Origin: Prostheceraeus crozeri
Lineage: Eukaryota; Platyhelminthes; Polycladida; Euryleptidae
Length of the DNA stretch: 64,000 bases
Assembly: GCA_907163375.1 (NCBI GenBank)
Contig: CAJQUW010001752.1
Location: 62,001 to 126,000, forward strand
Direction of reading: 5' to 3'
The notes below the pieces were generated by a model. It was not told the DNA's origin, searched no databases, and saw nothing but the letters and a program-made list of their open reading frames with translations. This document shows, piece by piece, positions 44,986 to 55,470 of the stretch. How positions within the stretch are numbered: position 1 is the first letter of the stretch; every line of letters starts with the position of its first letter. The position numbers and the translations under genes are program-made.

Positions 44986-45815
44986 TAAGAATCTGTAAAT
45001 GTGGTCCGCTGGACCCACCCTCAGAGGGCGTGAAAAGCTCATGTCCCTGGTGGCTAAAATGTAAACTTTTGTGATTTATTGAAGTTGATAGGCTTTCATT
45101 CAAGTAGAAGAAAGGTTTAGGAGTTGATGTGTTGAAGCGGTTACATTGCTTTATCTCACAGTCACATGGAAGAATGTGAAATGGCACAAGTTATAAATAA
45201 CTTGAATGAAAATGCGCTAAATTTTGTCAAAATTCAAAAAACATTTTCTGCGTCTAAAAGCTTATTAAAAGTCTGATTCAATAGTAATAATAAAAAATTC
45301 GCATTTTGTGTAATTCACTTTGCGGACATCAGCAAATAAAATTACTTCACTTATTTTAGTCAGATCTTCAAATTCTCTGCAAGCGCCTAAGAGCCAAAGC
45401 TAAAAATTGCCCGGAGCTCTTTTACATCCTTTATACATATATAATATAGCAAATAGTGTAAAATTTTTACAACAGCAAGTTGTTTATCCATCCAAACAAC
45501 TTGGCAAGTCGTCATAATGGTGTCATCATATGCACCATACGGTGTCATGGGCACCAAATGGGTTTTATAGAAAACAATTTATATAATACCTTAAAAACCA
45601 TTTGAAAGAAACACTCAAAATTTTGATGGCTTTTGTGCTCAACTCGTTCAGAAAATGCATGCGTACTAAGTATGATAAAGGTGGAGCTCTCACATGATGG
45701 CGGCATATTAGGCTGAACGAGGAGAAATGGACAGGTAGGAGAGATTGACAACCCTGAATATCTCAGCACAAATTACATGATAATTGTTTTCAGCACAACA
45801 AACTAAACGTTGTAA

Positions 45816-47012
45816 ACGTGTGTGAAGTTAGCACCGCCACTCAGCACCGCCATCTTGAAAATGGAATGTACCACTCAAATAAACCTAACTGATCGATGCA
45901 TTTGGTGTGTGCCAGCATGTGCCACCCATTATTTTGAAAGAATTCCCCCTAGTTTAGGAAAGATCGCTGCTCGAAAGTTCGACATGGCGGTGATGTGAAG
46001 TTAGCACCGCCACCAAATTTTTTTTCCAAAATACACAATCAAAATATACGAAACACGCACAACAGAAATAGAAGACCATGAAAGACATTGTGCCAGCAAG
46101 TTTCAGCACCTAAATCCCCGTACTTGCTGAGAAATTAGTCCCCGAAACCACAAAATGGCGGTGATGTGAAGTTAGCACCGCCACCAAATTTTTTTTCCAA
46201 AATACACAATCAAAATATACGAAACACGCACAACAGAAATAGAAGACCATGAAAGACATTGTGCCAGCAAGTTTCAGCACCTAAATCCCCGTACTTGCTG
46301 AGAAATTAGTCCCCGAAACCACAAAATGGCGGTGATGTGAAGTTAGCACCGCCACCAAATTTTTTTTCCAAAATACACAATCAAAACATACGAAACACGC
46401 ACAACAGAAATAGAAGACCATGAAAGACATTGTGCCAGCAAGTTTCAGCACCTACATCCCCGTACTTGCTGAGAAATTAGTCCCGAAACCACAAAATGGC
46501 GGTGATGTGAAGTTAGCACCGCCACCAAAATTTTTTTCCAAAATACACAATCAAAACATACGAAACACGCACAACAGAAATAGAAGACCATGAAAGACAT
46601 TGTGCCAGCAAGTTTCAGCACCTAAATCCCCGTACTTGCTGAGAAATTAGTCCCCGAAACCACAAAATGGCGGTGATGTGAAGTTAGCACCGCCACTGAA
46701 GTCTTTTTTTAAAATACGCAAATAAAACACGCAAGACAAGTACAACTGAGAGATGATCATCAAAAACATTGTGCCAGCAAGTTTCTTCTCCTAAGACGCC
46801 GTACTTGCGGAGAAATTGGCCCCCGAAAGCTCAATGCGCTGGCGGTGATGTGAAGTTAGCACCGCCATCTTGAAAAATACATGTGCCAGTCAAACCAACG
46901 ATCAGAATCGATCTAGATGGAGTTTGCCAGCATGTGCCACTCATTTATTTCACGAAAATCCCACCAGATCCGGTGGAAAACCAATCCGAAAGCTCAATGG
47001 CGGTGATGTGAA
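45816..47012 (+). repeat. Array A: five ~171-bp hairpin units (left arm)
   Basis: Units begin with the hairpin GGCGGTG-12 nt-CACCGCC at 45,986, 46,157, 46,328, 46,498, 46,669 and 46,841, spaced 170-172 bp. The first three full units are nearly identical. The outermost unit is a distinct type (GTGTGTGAAGTTAGCACCGCC to CTCGAAAGTTCGAC) and the innermost ones are diverged. The unit reads out through AAATACACAATCAAAAT and GTGCCAGCAAGTTTC. Confidence 0.92.
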
Positions 47013-47044
47013 CCAATGCAAGAAAGCCGCAAGACATCTGTTTT

Positions 47045-47530
47045 TCACACGAACCTGAAAGAGACTTTTAACAAAGGAAGATCTTGTTTACATTTACAAA
47101 CGTTTTGTCTTTTCAATCTTGGAATGTTGTAGCCCTTTATTCACTGGTTTAATCAACAAAAATTCTGAGCAATTAGAGAAGATTCAAATGCGATATCATC
47201 ACATAATATGTGGTGTTCATTGTGATTGCGGAGAAGTTCCATCCCTCGCCTAAAGAAGAAAAAAAATCACTAAGACTATTTTCGGCCATGTCCGACGCCA
47301 ACCATGCTCTTCATACATTGCTTTCTCCAACGCTGCGATTTTCTGGACATAATGAGAAGTCCTTTTGTAAAACACAAAGAAGATTTAATTCATGAACACA
47401 TTGTACAACAATTCTTTGACTTAGTTAGCGATTTGAGCGATCGTCAACCCCTGAGAATATTTTGCTTTGAATATCGAATGTGTACATATTATCTTAACTT
47501 TAAAATTTATCGATGTATTGTCTCGTAATT
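47045..47530 (+). pseudogene. CR1-like LINE C-terminal fragment in the palindrome spacer
   Basis: Plus-strand coding traces read VYIYKRFVFSILECCSPLFTG then LEKIQMRYHHIICGVHCDCG, followed by a broken tail, typical of the region after the reverse transcriptase in CR1-like elements (family pattern YKSFVxPxLEYASPxF). It is truncated on both sides and occupies the asymmetric spacer, so it is either a passenger or a later insertion. Confidence 0.7.
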
Positions 47531-47959
47531 GGAACGATTCTTGTTATAAATGTCTCAAAACACCTTCTGTACCGTCTGATTTTCAATCTCATAATAAACG
47601 AGTAAAATTATTATTATTTTGTAACTACATCTACTTGTCCAGCATTGATATAAGAGTAAAGAAATCTCTTTAAACCGAAGGCCTTCTGAAATAAAGTATA
47701 GAAAATGCTTAGTGTTTGGAATGCATGCTTCAAATTACTTGTAGACTTTGGTATGCGAGACGATACACAGATAATTTTCACACACAAATCAAACCACTTC
47801 GTTCTGCATTTCAGACATAAACAGTTGACAACAAAAATTAAACACCCGATATGCGCTTGGACTGAACGAAACCAGCTCATGCAATGAGTCCGTTTTGATA
47901 AGTCAGGAGAGAAAGAATTCCAGTGGTCGTCTTTAATGATAGCCAAGCCAAATAATTCC

Positions 47960-48862
47960 AACCGTTGGCTTGACTGGCACATGCATTTTTCAAGATGGCG
48001 GTGCCAACTTCACATCACCGCCATTGACCTTTCGGGTTGGTTTTCCACCGGATCTGGTGGGATTTTCGTGAAATAAATGAGTGGCACATGCTGGCACACT
48101 CCATCTAGATCGATTCTGACCGTTGGTTTGACTGGTACATGCATTTTTCAAGATGGCGGTGCCAACTTCACATCACCACCAGCGCATTGAGCTTTCGGGG
48201 GCTACTTTCTGCGCAAGTACGGCGTCTTAGGAAAAGAAACTTGCTGGCACAATGTTTTTGATGGTCATTTCTCAGTTGTACTTGTCTTGCGTGTTTTATT
48301 TGCGTATTTTAAAAAAAGAATTCATTGTCAGTGCTAACTTCACATCACCGCCATTTTGTGGTTTCGGGGACTAATTTCTCAGCAAGTACGGGGATTTAGG
48401 TGCTGAAACTTGCTGGCACAATGTCTTTCATGGTCTTCTATTTCTGTTGTGCGTGTTTCGTATGTTTTGATTGTGTATTTTGGAAAAAAATTTTGGTGGC
48501 GGTGCTAACTTCACATCACCGCCATTTTGTGGTTTCGGGGACTAATTTCTGAGCAAGTACGGGGATTTAGGTGCTGAAACTTGCTGGCACAATGTCTTTC
48601 ATGGTCTTCTATTTCTGTTGTGCGTGTTTCGTATGTTTTGATTGTGTATTTTGGAAAAAAAATTTGGTGGCGGTGCTAACTTCACATCACCGCCATGTCG
48701 AACTTTCGAGCAGCGATCTTTCCTAAACTAGGGGGAATTCTTTCAAAATAATGGGTGGCACATGCTGGCACACACCAAATGCATCGATCAGTTAGGTTTA
48801 TTTGAGTGGTACATTCCATTTTCAAGATGGCGGTGCTGAGTGGCGGTGCTAACTTCACACAC
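47960..48862 (-). repeat. Array B: three ~171-bp hairpin units (right arm)
   Basis: Inverted relative to array A. Hairpin or hairpin-like unit starts occur near 47,997, 48,154, 48,330, 48,497 and 48,667, giving three standard units between the inner (AGCGCATTGAGCTTTCGGGG) and outer (GTCGAACTTTCGAGC) unit types. Order of unit types mirrors array A. Confidence 0.9.
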
Positions 48863-49937
48863 GTTTACAACGTTTAGTTTGTTGTGCTGAAAACAATTAT
48901 CATGTAATTTGTGCTGAGATATTCAGGGTTGTCAATCTTTCCTACCTGTCCATTTCTCCTCGTTCAGCCTAATATGCCGCCATCATGTGAGAGCTCCACC
49001 TTTATCATACTTAGTACGCATGCATTTTCTGAACGAGTTGAGCACAAAAGCCATCAAAATTTTGAGTGTTTCTTTCAAATGGTTTTTAAGGTATTATATA
49101 AATTGTTTTCTATAAAACCCATTTGGTGCCCATGACACCGTATGGTGCATATGATGACACCATTATGACGACTTGCCAAGTTGTTTGGATGGATAAACAA
49201 CTTGCTGTTGTAAAAATTTTACACTATTTGCTATATTATATATGTATAAAGGATGTAAAAGAGCTCCGGGCAATTTTTAGCTTTGGCTCTTAGGCGCTTG
49301 CAGAGAATTTGAAGATCTGACTAAAATAAGTGAAGTAATTTTATTTGCTGATGTCCGCAAAGTGAATTACACAAAATGCGAATTTTTTATTATTACTATT
49401 GAATCAGACTTTTAATAAGCTTTTAGACGCAGAAAATGTTTTTTGAATTTTGACAAAATTTAGCGCATTTTCATTCAAGTTATTTATAACTTGTGCCATT
49501 TCACATTCTTCCATGTGACTGTGAGATAAAGCAATGTAACCGCTTCAACACATCAACTCCTAAACCTTTCTTCTACTTGAATGAAAGCCTATCAACTTCA
49601 ATAAATCACAAAAGTTTACATTTTAGCCACCAGGGACATGAGCTTTTCACGCCCTCTGAGGGTGGGTCCAGCGGACCACATTTACAGATTCTTAGTTTTT
49701 TGGCTTGAATCGATTTCAAAACATTTGGGAAGTTGATTTTATGTAAAAATAAAGATGTTTACGAACAACTGATGGATATGCATATTTTTTGAGTGTTGAA
49801 CAACCTTCATAGTACATGTGTGCAAATGTGAATTTTTATATTTGCCACGATACAACCTTAGATAGTTAATTTTATAGATACCGGTAGTCAATTTTATTGA
49901 AATCTGTTTATTCCATGGAGTTGGTTCTGACCGTTGG

Positions 49938-50503
49938 TTTGACTGGCACATGTATTTTTCAAGATGGCGGTGCTAACTTCACATCACCGCCAGCGCATTG
50001 AGCTTTCGGGGGCCAATTTCTCCGCAAGTACGGCGTCTTAGGAGAAGAAACTTGCTGGCACAATGTTTTTGATGGTCATCTCTCAGTTGTACTTGTCTTG
50101 CGTGTTTTATTTGCGTATTTTAAAAAAGACTTCAGTGGCGGTGCTAACTTCACATCACCGCCATTTTGTGGTTTCGGGGACTAATTTCTCAGCAAGTACG
50201 GGGATTTAGGTGCTGAAACTTGCTGGCACAATGTCTTTCATGGTCTTCTATTTCTGTTGTGCGTGTTTCGTATGTTTTGATTGTGTATTTTGGAAAAAAA
50301 ATTTGGTGGCGGTGCTAACTTCACATCACCGCCATGTCGAACTTTCGAGCAGCGATCTTTCCTAAACTAGGGGGAATTCTTTCAAAATAATGGGTGGCAC
50401 ATGCTGGCACACACCAAATGCATCGATCAGTTAGGTTTATTTGAGTGGTACATTCCATTTTCAAGATGGCGGTGCTGAGTGGCGGTGCTAACTTCACACA
50501 CGT
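49938..50503 (-). repeat. Array C: orphan copy with two ~171-bp hairpin units
   Basis: Same orientation and same order of unit types as array B, from the inner type near 49,963 through about 50,135 and 50,307 to the outer edge, ending CTTCACACACGT at the same outer boundary seen in the palindrome arms. The inner edge starts at TCTGACCGTTGGTTTGACTG. It lacks the single-copy outer kilobase of the palindrome, so the array ends are boundaries in their own right. Confidence 0.9.
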
Positions 50504-51299
50504 ACATTGTAATGCCAATATAGGACTCATTTATTACACATTACTCATTCATTTAAATTACATATTGCTACACCAACACACGTCTTTGCGATTTACCACT
50601 AGCTCTATGAATATTAAAAAATATATGCCTATGTTACAATTGCGTCTGAAGCCACAGTGGTTATCAATCATAACAATGAGTCAATCTCCCTCAATAAATT
50701 TCCATCATTGATGACTTTCATGTTGAGACTGAATGCGCAAAAGTGAAAGGTCGAACGAATTGTCAGAGTAGTCTATTGATTTTCTGGATAAATTTTTTAC
50801 AGAAACTTACGTCTTGGATGTTACTGAGAACGTTTCTGTTATTTAAATTTAATTTTGATTTAAATTTCTCTTCAGCACTTTTATCAAGATTATTTTTGTA
50901 CGAGAACTAAGACTTATCTTAGTCTATGTATCAATTAGATTGACATAGATTTAGATACTGTTACGAATGCCCGAATACAACTAGATAGAGTAAAACAACA
51001 ATCCACCAAAACTCCTTTAATTAACACGGTCAATCGGCGGCTTTTCTCAACAGTTGGAACAATTTAAGTAGTGGCAGTGGGCGGGAGGACCATATACAAG
51101 AAATTTTCAAAACCAAAGTATTCTGTCCCGAAGTATTTGTGCCACAATAATTACAAATTAGATAAAGTCGATACAAGCTTCAAAGTTGCCAACGTTTCGG
51201 TCACAAACACATAGACGAGATTCCAAACTTGTTTCTACTGGATCACGCAAACACCTCAGCAAGTCAATGGTAAAATCATCTGACAACGCCATCTGACAT
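50504..51299. other. Non-coding stretch, nothing recognised
   Basis: AT-rich single-copy sequence. No convincing open frame, RNA gene or repeat boundary. Confidence 0.4.
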
Positions 51300-51830
51300 A
51301 CATTGTATTATTCATACCGCAAATTTTATATTGCTCTGACAACGCGCTGATATTATTCTTGATCTTGATGCTGTTCTTATGTTCATTGTATCTGTTATAA
51401 AAAAGAACGTGTTGTTTTTTCCTATGTATTTGGAATTACACATCTTGCAGGTAAATTGATATACGACACAGGAGATATCACAGCTACATTTTTCTGGAAG
51501 TTTATGAAAAACAACGCAATTTTCATGCATATTTACCGAGTCTCTTTTTTCAGAGCGTGTTTCAACTTTTTGTTGCCGAAAATGACAAAGCGTATATCTA
51601 GTTAATATTTTCGAATAAAATCATTAATTTTGCGAGTCAAGCTATCACTAATGATGGGCAAATTAAGTGTGTATTTACTTTTACTATTGATTTCATAACT
51701 TTTATTTTTATTAGATTTTATCTCTGCTTTTCTAATATCAGTATTAGAATGACCATTAAACTTAAGATTATTCGTGCATTTTTTTCTTATATTTTCAGAT
51801 TGCGTGTACGTGGACAACAGATTCATTATT
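51300..51830 (-). pseudogene. Second Penelope-like remnant (GIY-YIG region)
   Basis: Minus-strand frames read LNLPIISDSLTRKINDFIRK (linker after the reverse transcriptase) and then CVVYQFTCKMCNSKYIGK, the Cys-x2-Cys lead-in and GIY-YIG core start. The usual Thr-Gly after YIGK is lost and the following sequence is scrambled. This copy is much more decayed than the one at 42.5-43.5 kb and belongs to a different subfamily by sequence. Confidence 0.7.
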
Positions 51831-52576
51831 TCATCTGTAATATTATGATTGCTCTATGAAATTAGTCCCCATGATTTTCAGTAATGGAAATTTCCTTAAT
51901 AAGCGACAACAACGATGATAACAATAAATTTAATGAAAACATTTTTGAAACTCACATCAACCGAAGAAAAGTCACATGTACATCGTGCGAAAAGATAGTT
52001 TTGCTGCTCAAAGCATTCAGGCACATATGCACTATTTTCAGAATGCACTGTGATGGCAAAGCGTTGGTGAAAATGAAATATCGACCATGCATATCTGCAT
52101 GAAGGAGATGAGATGCGGGAGCCGATCGACTTCAAATAAGCTTACATGAAAGAGTCGCAAATTTTAGTGTTATTATTAATTAAGGCCCTCCATAGCCATT
52201 TTCAGCAGCTCCATCAGTCAATTTCATCTGATACAATGCTTTGTTTTTTAGCTTAATTATGTCTGTCTCTTTGCGAAAAAGCTGCGCACGCACAAGAGCC
52301 AAAACATTAAGTATTTCAATATTTCTTTTATCTTGTATTTTTCTTTAGCGAGGCCAAATTGACGTGGAAAAAAACAGAATCGGATCTCGTTCCCCTGACA
52401 CCGATGCAGACGGGCATGGAGAGAATTGAAATAGGTGAAGCCTCCATTCCTCCTTTTCATATTTAAAGATTAAAACAAGACATGCAAATTACATAATGAG
52501 CAACAAACATCAAAGTGCGAAATATTTCTAAACTGCAAGTTTCATTATGCTGACATTGTTCACCAGTTGAAGAACA
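51831..52576. other. Non-coding stretch, nothing recognised
   Basis: Contains the 3' flank of the minus-strand acyltransferase gene. Short frames here have no recognisable content. I did not find a convincing polyadenylation signal for that gene. Confidence 0.4.
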
Positions 52577-53431
52577 TCATCGAGGGTGCAGTATTATATA
52601 ATGAGAAAATGTTGGACTGTCAAAACCCTGTTTGTTGTACATCTTCCGAACTACTGCATCAGTGCATTCAGTTTCCCCAAGTGGAAAACAACCGAGATCC
52701 ATTACTTTGTGGATTAACGATGAAGAGAGGGTGTAGGCGATGCCTCGACCGCGGAACTTATCGACCACATGCAAATGTGAATTTATTCCTTCGAAAAAAA
52801 TTATATGACCTGCATATTCTCCATCAACTGAGGTCACTTCCAGTCCTGGCGTTCCTCTTTCCCAAAGCTCCTTGAACGCACTGGCAGTGAAATCTCCTTC
52901 TCTATATTCCCAGAGATTTGCTATTCGTTCAGCATCGGACGGTAGCAGCTGTCTTTTCTTAAATCCTATGGCGAGATTTGGGATGGATACTCGATCCAAG
53001 CACCACATCGCGTTATATTTTCCATGATAGATTATGTCAAAATCCGGAAACATACCCTCGTGACATAGATAATCTGGAAATGACTGCAAATGAACAGTCT
53101 TTCTCGGAGCTCGAGCTATTAACCAGTCATTCAGAATCTGAGATCCGACTTCCGAAATATAAATATTTTTGTCGATAAAATATACTCCGACATGGATGCT
53201 GTTCGGATGTTCATGCTCATCAAAGCAAAAGGCTGGGGTTGCACTATCAGCCCAGACCTTTTTCTGAATACTTGGTTGAAAGTGCTTCAAGTTATTCAAA
53301 CCACGATGCAAATTCCATTGATAGCAAGGTGATGTGGACTGCACTTTTATCTCAAAATGACGAATAACTTCCGCAAGCTCATGTGAAGCAACTGTCCTTA
53401 AGACACGTGCAGCGAGGGTATATCGATTCAT
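52577..53431 (-). CDS. Glycine N-acyltransferase-like GNAT protein
   Basis: 284 residues in one exon, close to the 290-300 residues usual for GLYAT-family enzymes. The N-terminal half is a GLYAT-like domain (LHRGLNNLKHFQPS; FPDYLCHEGMFPDFDIIYHG). The C-terminal GNAT domain (about 165-284) has the acyl-CoA-binding motif A VVDKFRGRGIAYTLSSSLI at 222-240 and the later TECTDAVVRKMYNKQGF. Family members transfer an acyl group from CoA to glycine or a related amine, in detoxification. It has no signal peptide. A minus-strand AGATATAAG lies about 40 bp upstream of the ATG as a possible TATA element. The lack of introns could reflect a lineage expansion or retrocopy. Substrate cannot be told. Confidence 0.8.
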   Translation of the reverse strand: MNRYTLAARVLRTVASHELAEVIRHFEIKVQSTSPCYQWNLHRGLNNLKHFQPSIQKKVWADSATPAFCFDEHEHPNSIHVGVYFIDKNIYISEVGSQILNDWLIARAPRKTVHLQSFPDYLCHEGMFPDFDIIYHGKYNAMWCLDRVSIPNLAIGFKKRQLLPSDAERIANLWEYREGDFTASAFKELWERGTPGLEVTSVDGEYAGHIIFFEGINSHLHVVDKFRGRGIAYTLSSSLIHKVMDLGCFPLGETECTDAVVRKMYNKQGFDSPTFSHYIILHPR

Positions 53432-53878
53432 GTCACAAGCTTGACATTAATGATCATAATGTTGGTCTTATATCTTTCGTCAGCTCCATCCATATGAATC
53501 GCAACGATTCGTCATGATTATTATGAATAAAAGGGTGATTTCTGCGAAGCTCTATTGTGATTTCATTCAATGCAGAAGCGACTTGTGAGGCATTCATTAT
53601 GTTAAGTGTCCTTTTACCCTCATTGCTGTCATTGTCTAACTATTTGCATGTATTCATTAAACTGAATGCAAACAGACTATGCATCATGGGCATCCAATGA
53701 CATTTTGTTGATGAAATCACTTTATTCAAATTTGTTAGTTTGTTCTGATAGCTACATGTTCTGATTCTACATGTTTCAGATTGCTTTGTTTAAAATAAGA
53801 GTTACTTCTATTCTTCCGCCCCCCCCCCACATTTTTCAAGTTTTCCAAAATCATCAAATTTCGCCAAGGTTAGTCACA
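53432..53878. promoter_or_regulatory. Upstream region of the acyltransferase gene
   Basis: Holds the presumed promoter on the minus strand (AGATATAAGACC near 53,470) and a C10-type homopolymer run at 53,819-53,828. No gene or mobile element recognised before the hAT derivative that begins at 53,887. Confidence 0.35.
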
Positions 53879-53886
53879 GTGACAGT

Positions 53887-55058
53887 CAGTGATGTGGAGC
53901 GGAGCGGTAGTAAAGAAAATTTTGACTGGAGCGGAGCGGAGTGGAGTGGGAGAGAACCTGATGTTGACAAAGTCAACAAAGTTTTATCATAATTAATGAT
54001 TTTTTACATTATTATGATTACACTATTTTTCGTAAGATATTAGTCTATTATTTATTTTTTCAACATTATTCGGAGATACGACTCCATTCTCAAGTTATAC
54101 AGTAAGTGAAAGGGTTGTATAAACCGTTAATAAGAAAGCCAATAAAGATGTGATTTAAAATTGAAAGAAATCTGAAAGTTAAAAATGGAAGTCCGACAGT
54201 TCATATTCGTTCCTATGGATGGGTTCAAATTTTTAGTGTGCATTGGCTCACGGAATGTTAGGTTAATGAATGATTGACACAGATATATTTTACTAGGTTA
54301 TTTGACATGTGATGAGATGTTATAGATGGATTAAGTCTTGTTTTTCAGATGTTCATTAATTTTTCTATGCAAAGTTCTTATCGTACTACCGAGTACCGAT
54401 GTATCGTCCCTTGCATCTTATAAAAAATTATTCTTATAAAATTGATCAAATTTTTCTGATACAAAATTATCATTTCAAAAATACAAGAAAAATTTTGCCT
54501 ACAGAAAACTACAATTTATTAATTATTATTCATGCTTATATCAGTATGAGCGAGCATCGTTACCTGATAGCATCGTATTGCTACCTAGTATGAGGCTGCA
54601 ACAGAATGAATTTTCTGATTGTCACACATATTTGCGGTTACTCTTCAGGTGAGTCACTAAGTTATTATCACATGATAAGTGTAGAATCACTATTAATGCT
54701 AATGTGAAATCTGCTTTCGAAGTATTGTTCAATTATAATCATTATTTATTTAAATTCATTCATGATTATCGGCCATAGTTCGTATTTAAAATTCGACAAG
54801 CATAAGGCTAATATTTTGCAGTTAAGCATATTATCAGAGTGGAAGTCAGTCATAATTTAAGTAGTCAAACAACCTCAAAAGTTCAAGGAAATCGTTTTAT
54901 TTATGGTAAATTAATAGGATTTAGTTTAAGTGGAGCGGAGCGGAGCGGAGTGGCTAGGTATGAAAAAATGACTGGAGCGGACCGCAGCGGAGCGAAAGCG
55001 AAGTGTAATCGGAGCGGAGCGGAGTGGAGCGGTAAAATTGTACCGCTCCACATCCTTG
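53887..55058. mobile_element. Non-autonomous hAT element with GGAGC-repeat ends
   Basis: The element starts CAGTGATGTGGAGCGG and ends with the inverted CCGCTCCACATCCTTG. It is flanked by GTGACAGT (53,879-53,886) and GTGAAAGT (55,059-55,066), an 8-bp target duplication with one mismatch. Both ends carry GGAGC pentamer minisatellites (53,893-53,960 and 54,930-55,035). The interior shows no transposase. It is a relative in design of the GGAGTC-ended element at 21.9-22.6 kb. Confidence 0.8.
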
Positions 55059-55066
55059 GTGAAAGT

Positions 55067-55324
55067 ACACATGACTTAGAAGTCTTACTTGATCCCTGGA
55101 ATGAAGGATTGGTCTCTTGGATTATCAGATAGAATGCAATGTACAGCTGTGATCATGAACTTCGTGTCATTGTTGTCTACAGATAGTGATGTTGGAAAAT
55201 TTTTTTTTTTGATAAGTAGTGAAAACTGTGCCCTACTTGCGAGGGATAGGTACATGGATGGGTACATGTAAAATTCAGTGTTATCAATAGGAACATGGAT
55301 AGGTACATGTATAATTCAGTGTTA
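55067..55324. repeat. Short direct repeats before the LINE tail
   Basis: ATAGGTACATG and AATTCAGTGTTAT occur twice, about 50 bp apart (55,246-55,322). ATAGGAACATG also appears on the far side of the LINE near 59,230, which may be pre-existing repeat rather than a clean target duplication. Confidence 0.45.
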
Positions 55325-55470
55325 TAAGTAAGTAAGTAAGTAAGTAATGCGTTTATTGTAAGAGAATGACAATCATTTATACAAAAGTAAATTAAACAAT
55401 AAGTATAATGAAATAGAAAAACCGTTTGTTGAAGCAAAAATCTCAGAAAAAAATAGAAGAAAAACACTAT

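Larger units (their letters stand above)
44986..49694. mobile_element. Foldback-like palindrome with array-bearing arms
   Basis: Left arm 44,986-47,012 and right arm 48,009-49,694 are near-identical inverted copies around a 996-bp spacer. The outer kilobase of each arm is single-copy; the inner part of each is a tandem array of ~171-bp units. The arms differ in length by 341 bp, close to two units. Long inverted repeats made of tandem subrepeats are the hallmark of Foldback/Galileo-type elements (established knowledge). No transposase was found; the spacer holds only a LINE fragment. Target duplication not identified. Confidence 0.75.

Noticed and set aside
45545-45769. A 74-codon frame seen in both palindrome arms (also 48,911-49,135)
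   Set aside because: Its presence in both arms only reflects the inverted duplication; the sequence has no domain and no start context.
45986-46866. Regular repeats as a CRISPR-like array
   Set aside because: Units are about 171 bp and nearly identical across their whole length, with no repeat/unique-spacer structure, in a eukaryotic genome.
45816-50503. Helitron or Helitron-associated satellite
   Set aside because: There is a hairpin in each unit, but no TC start, no CTRR end after a terminal hairpin, and no Rep/helicase coding trace.
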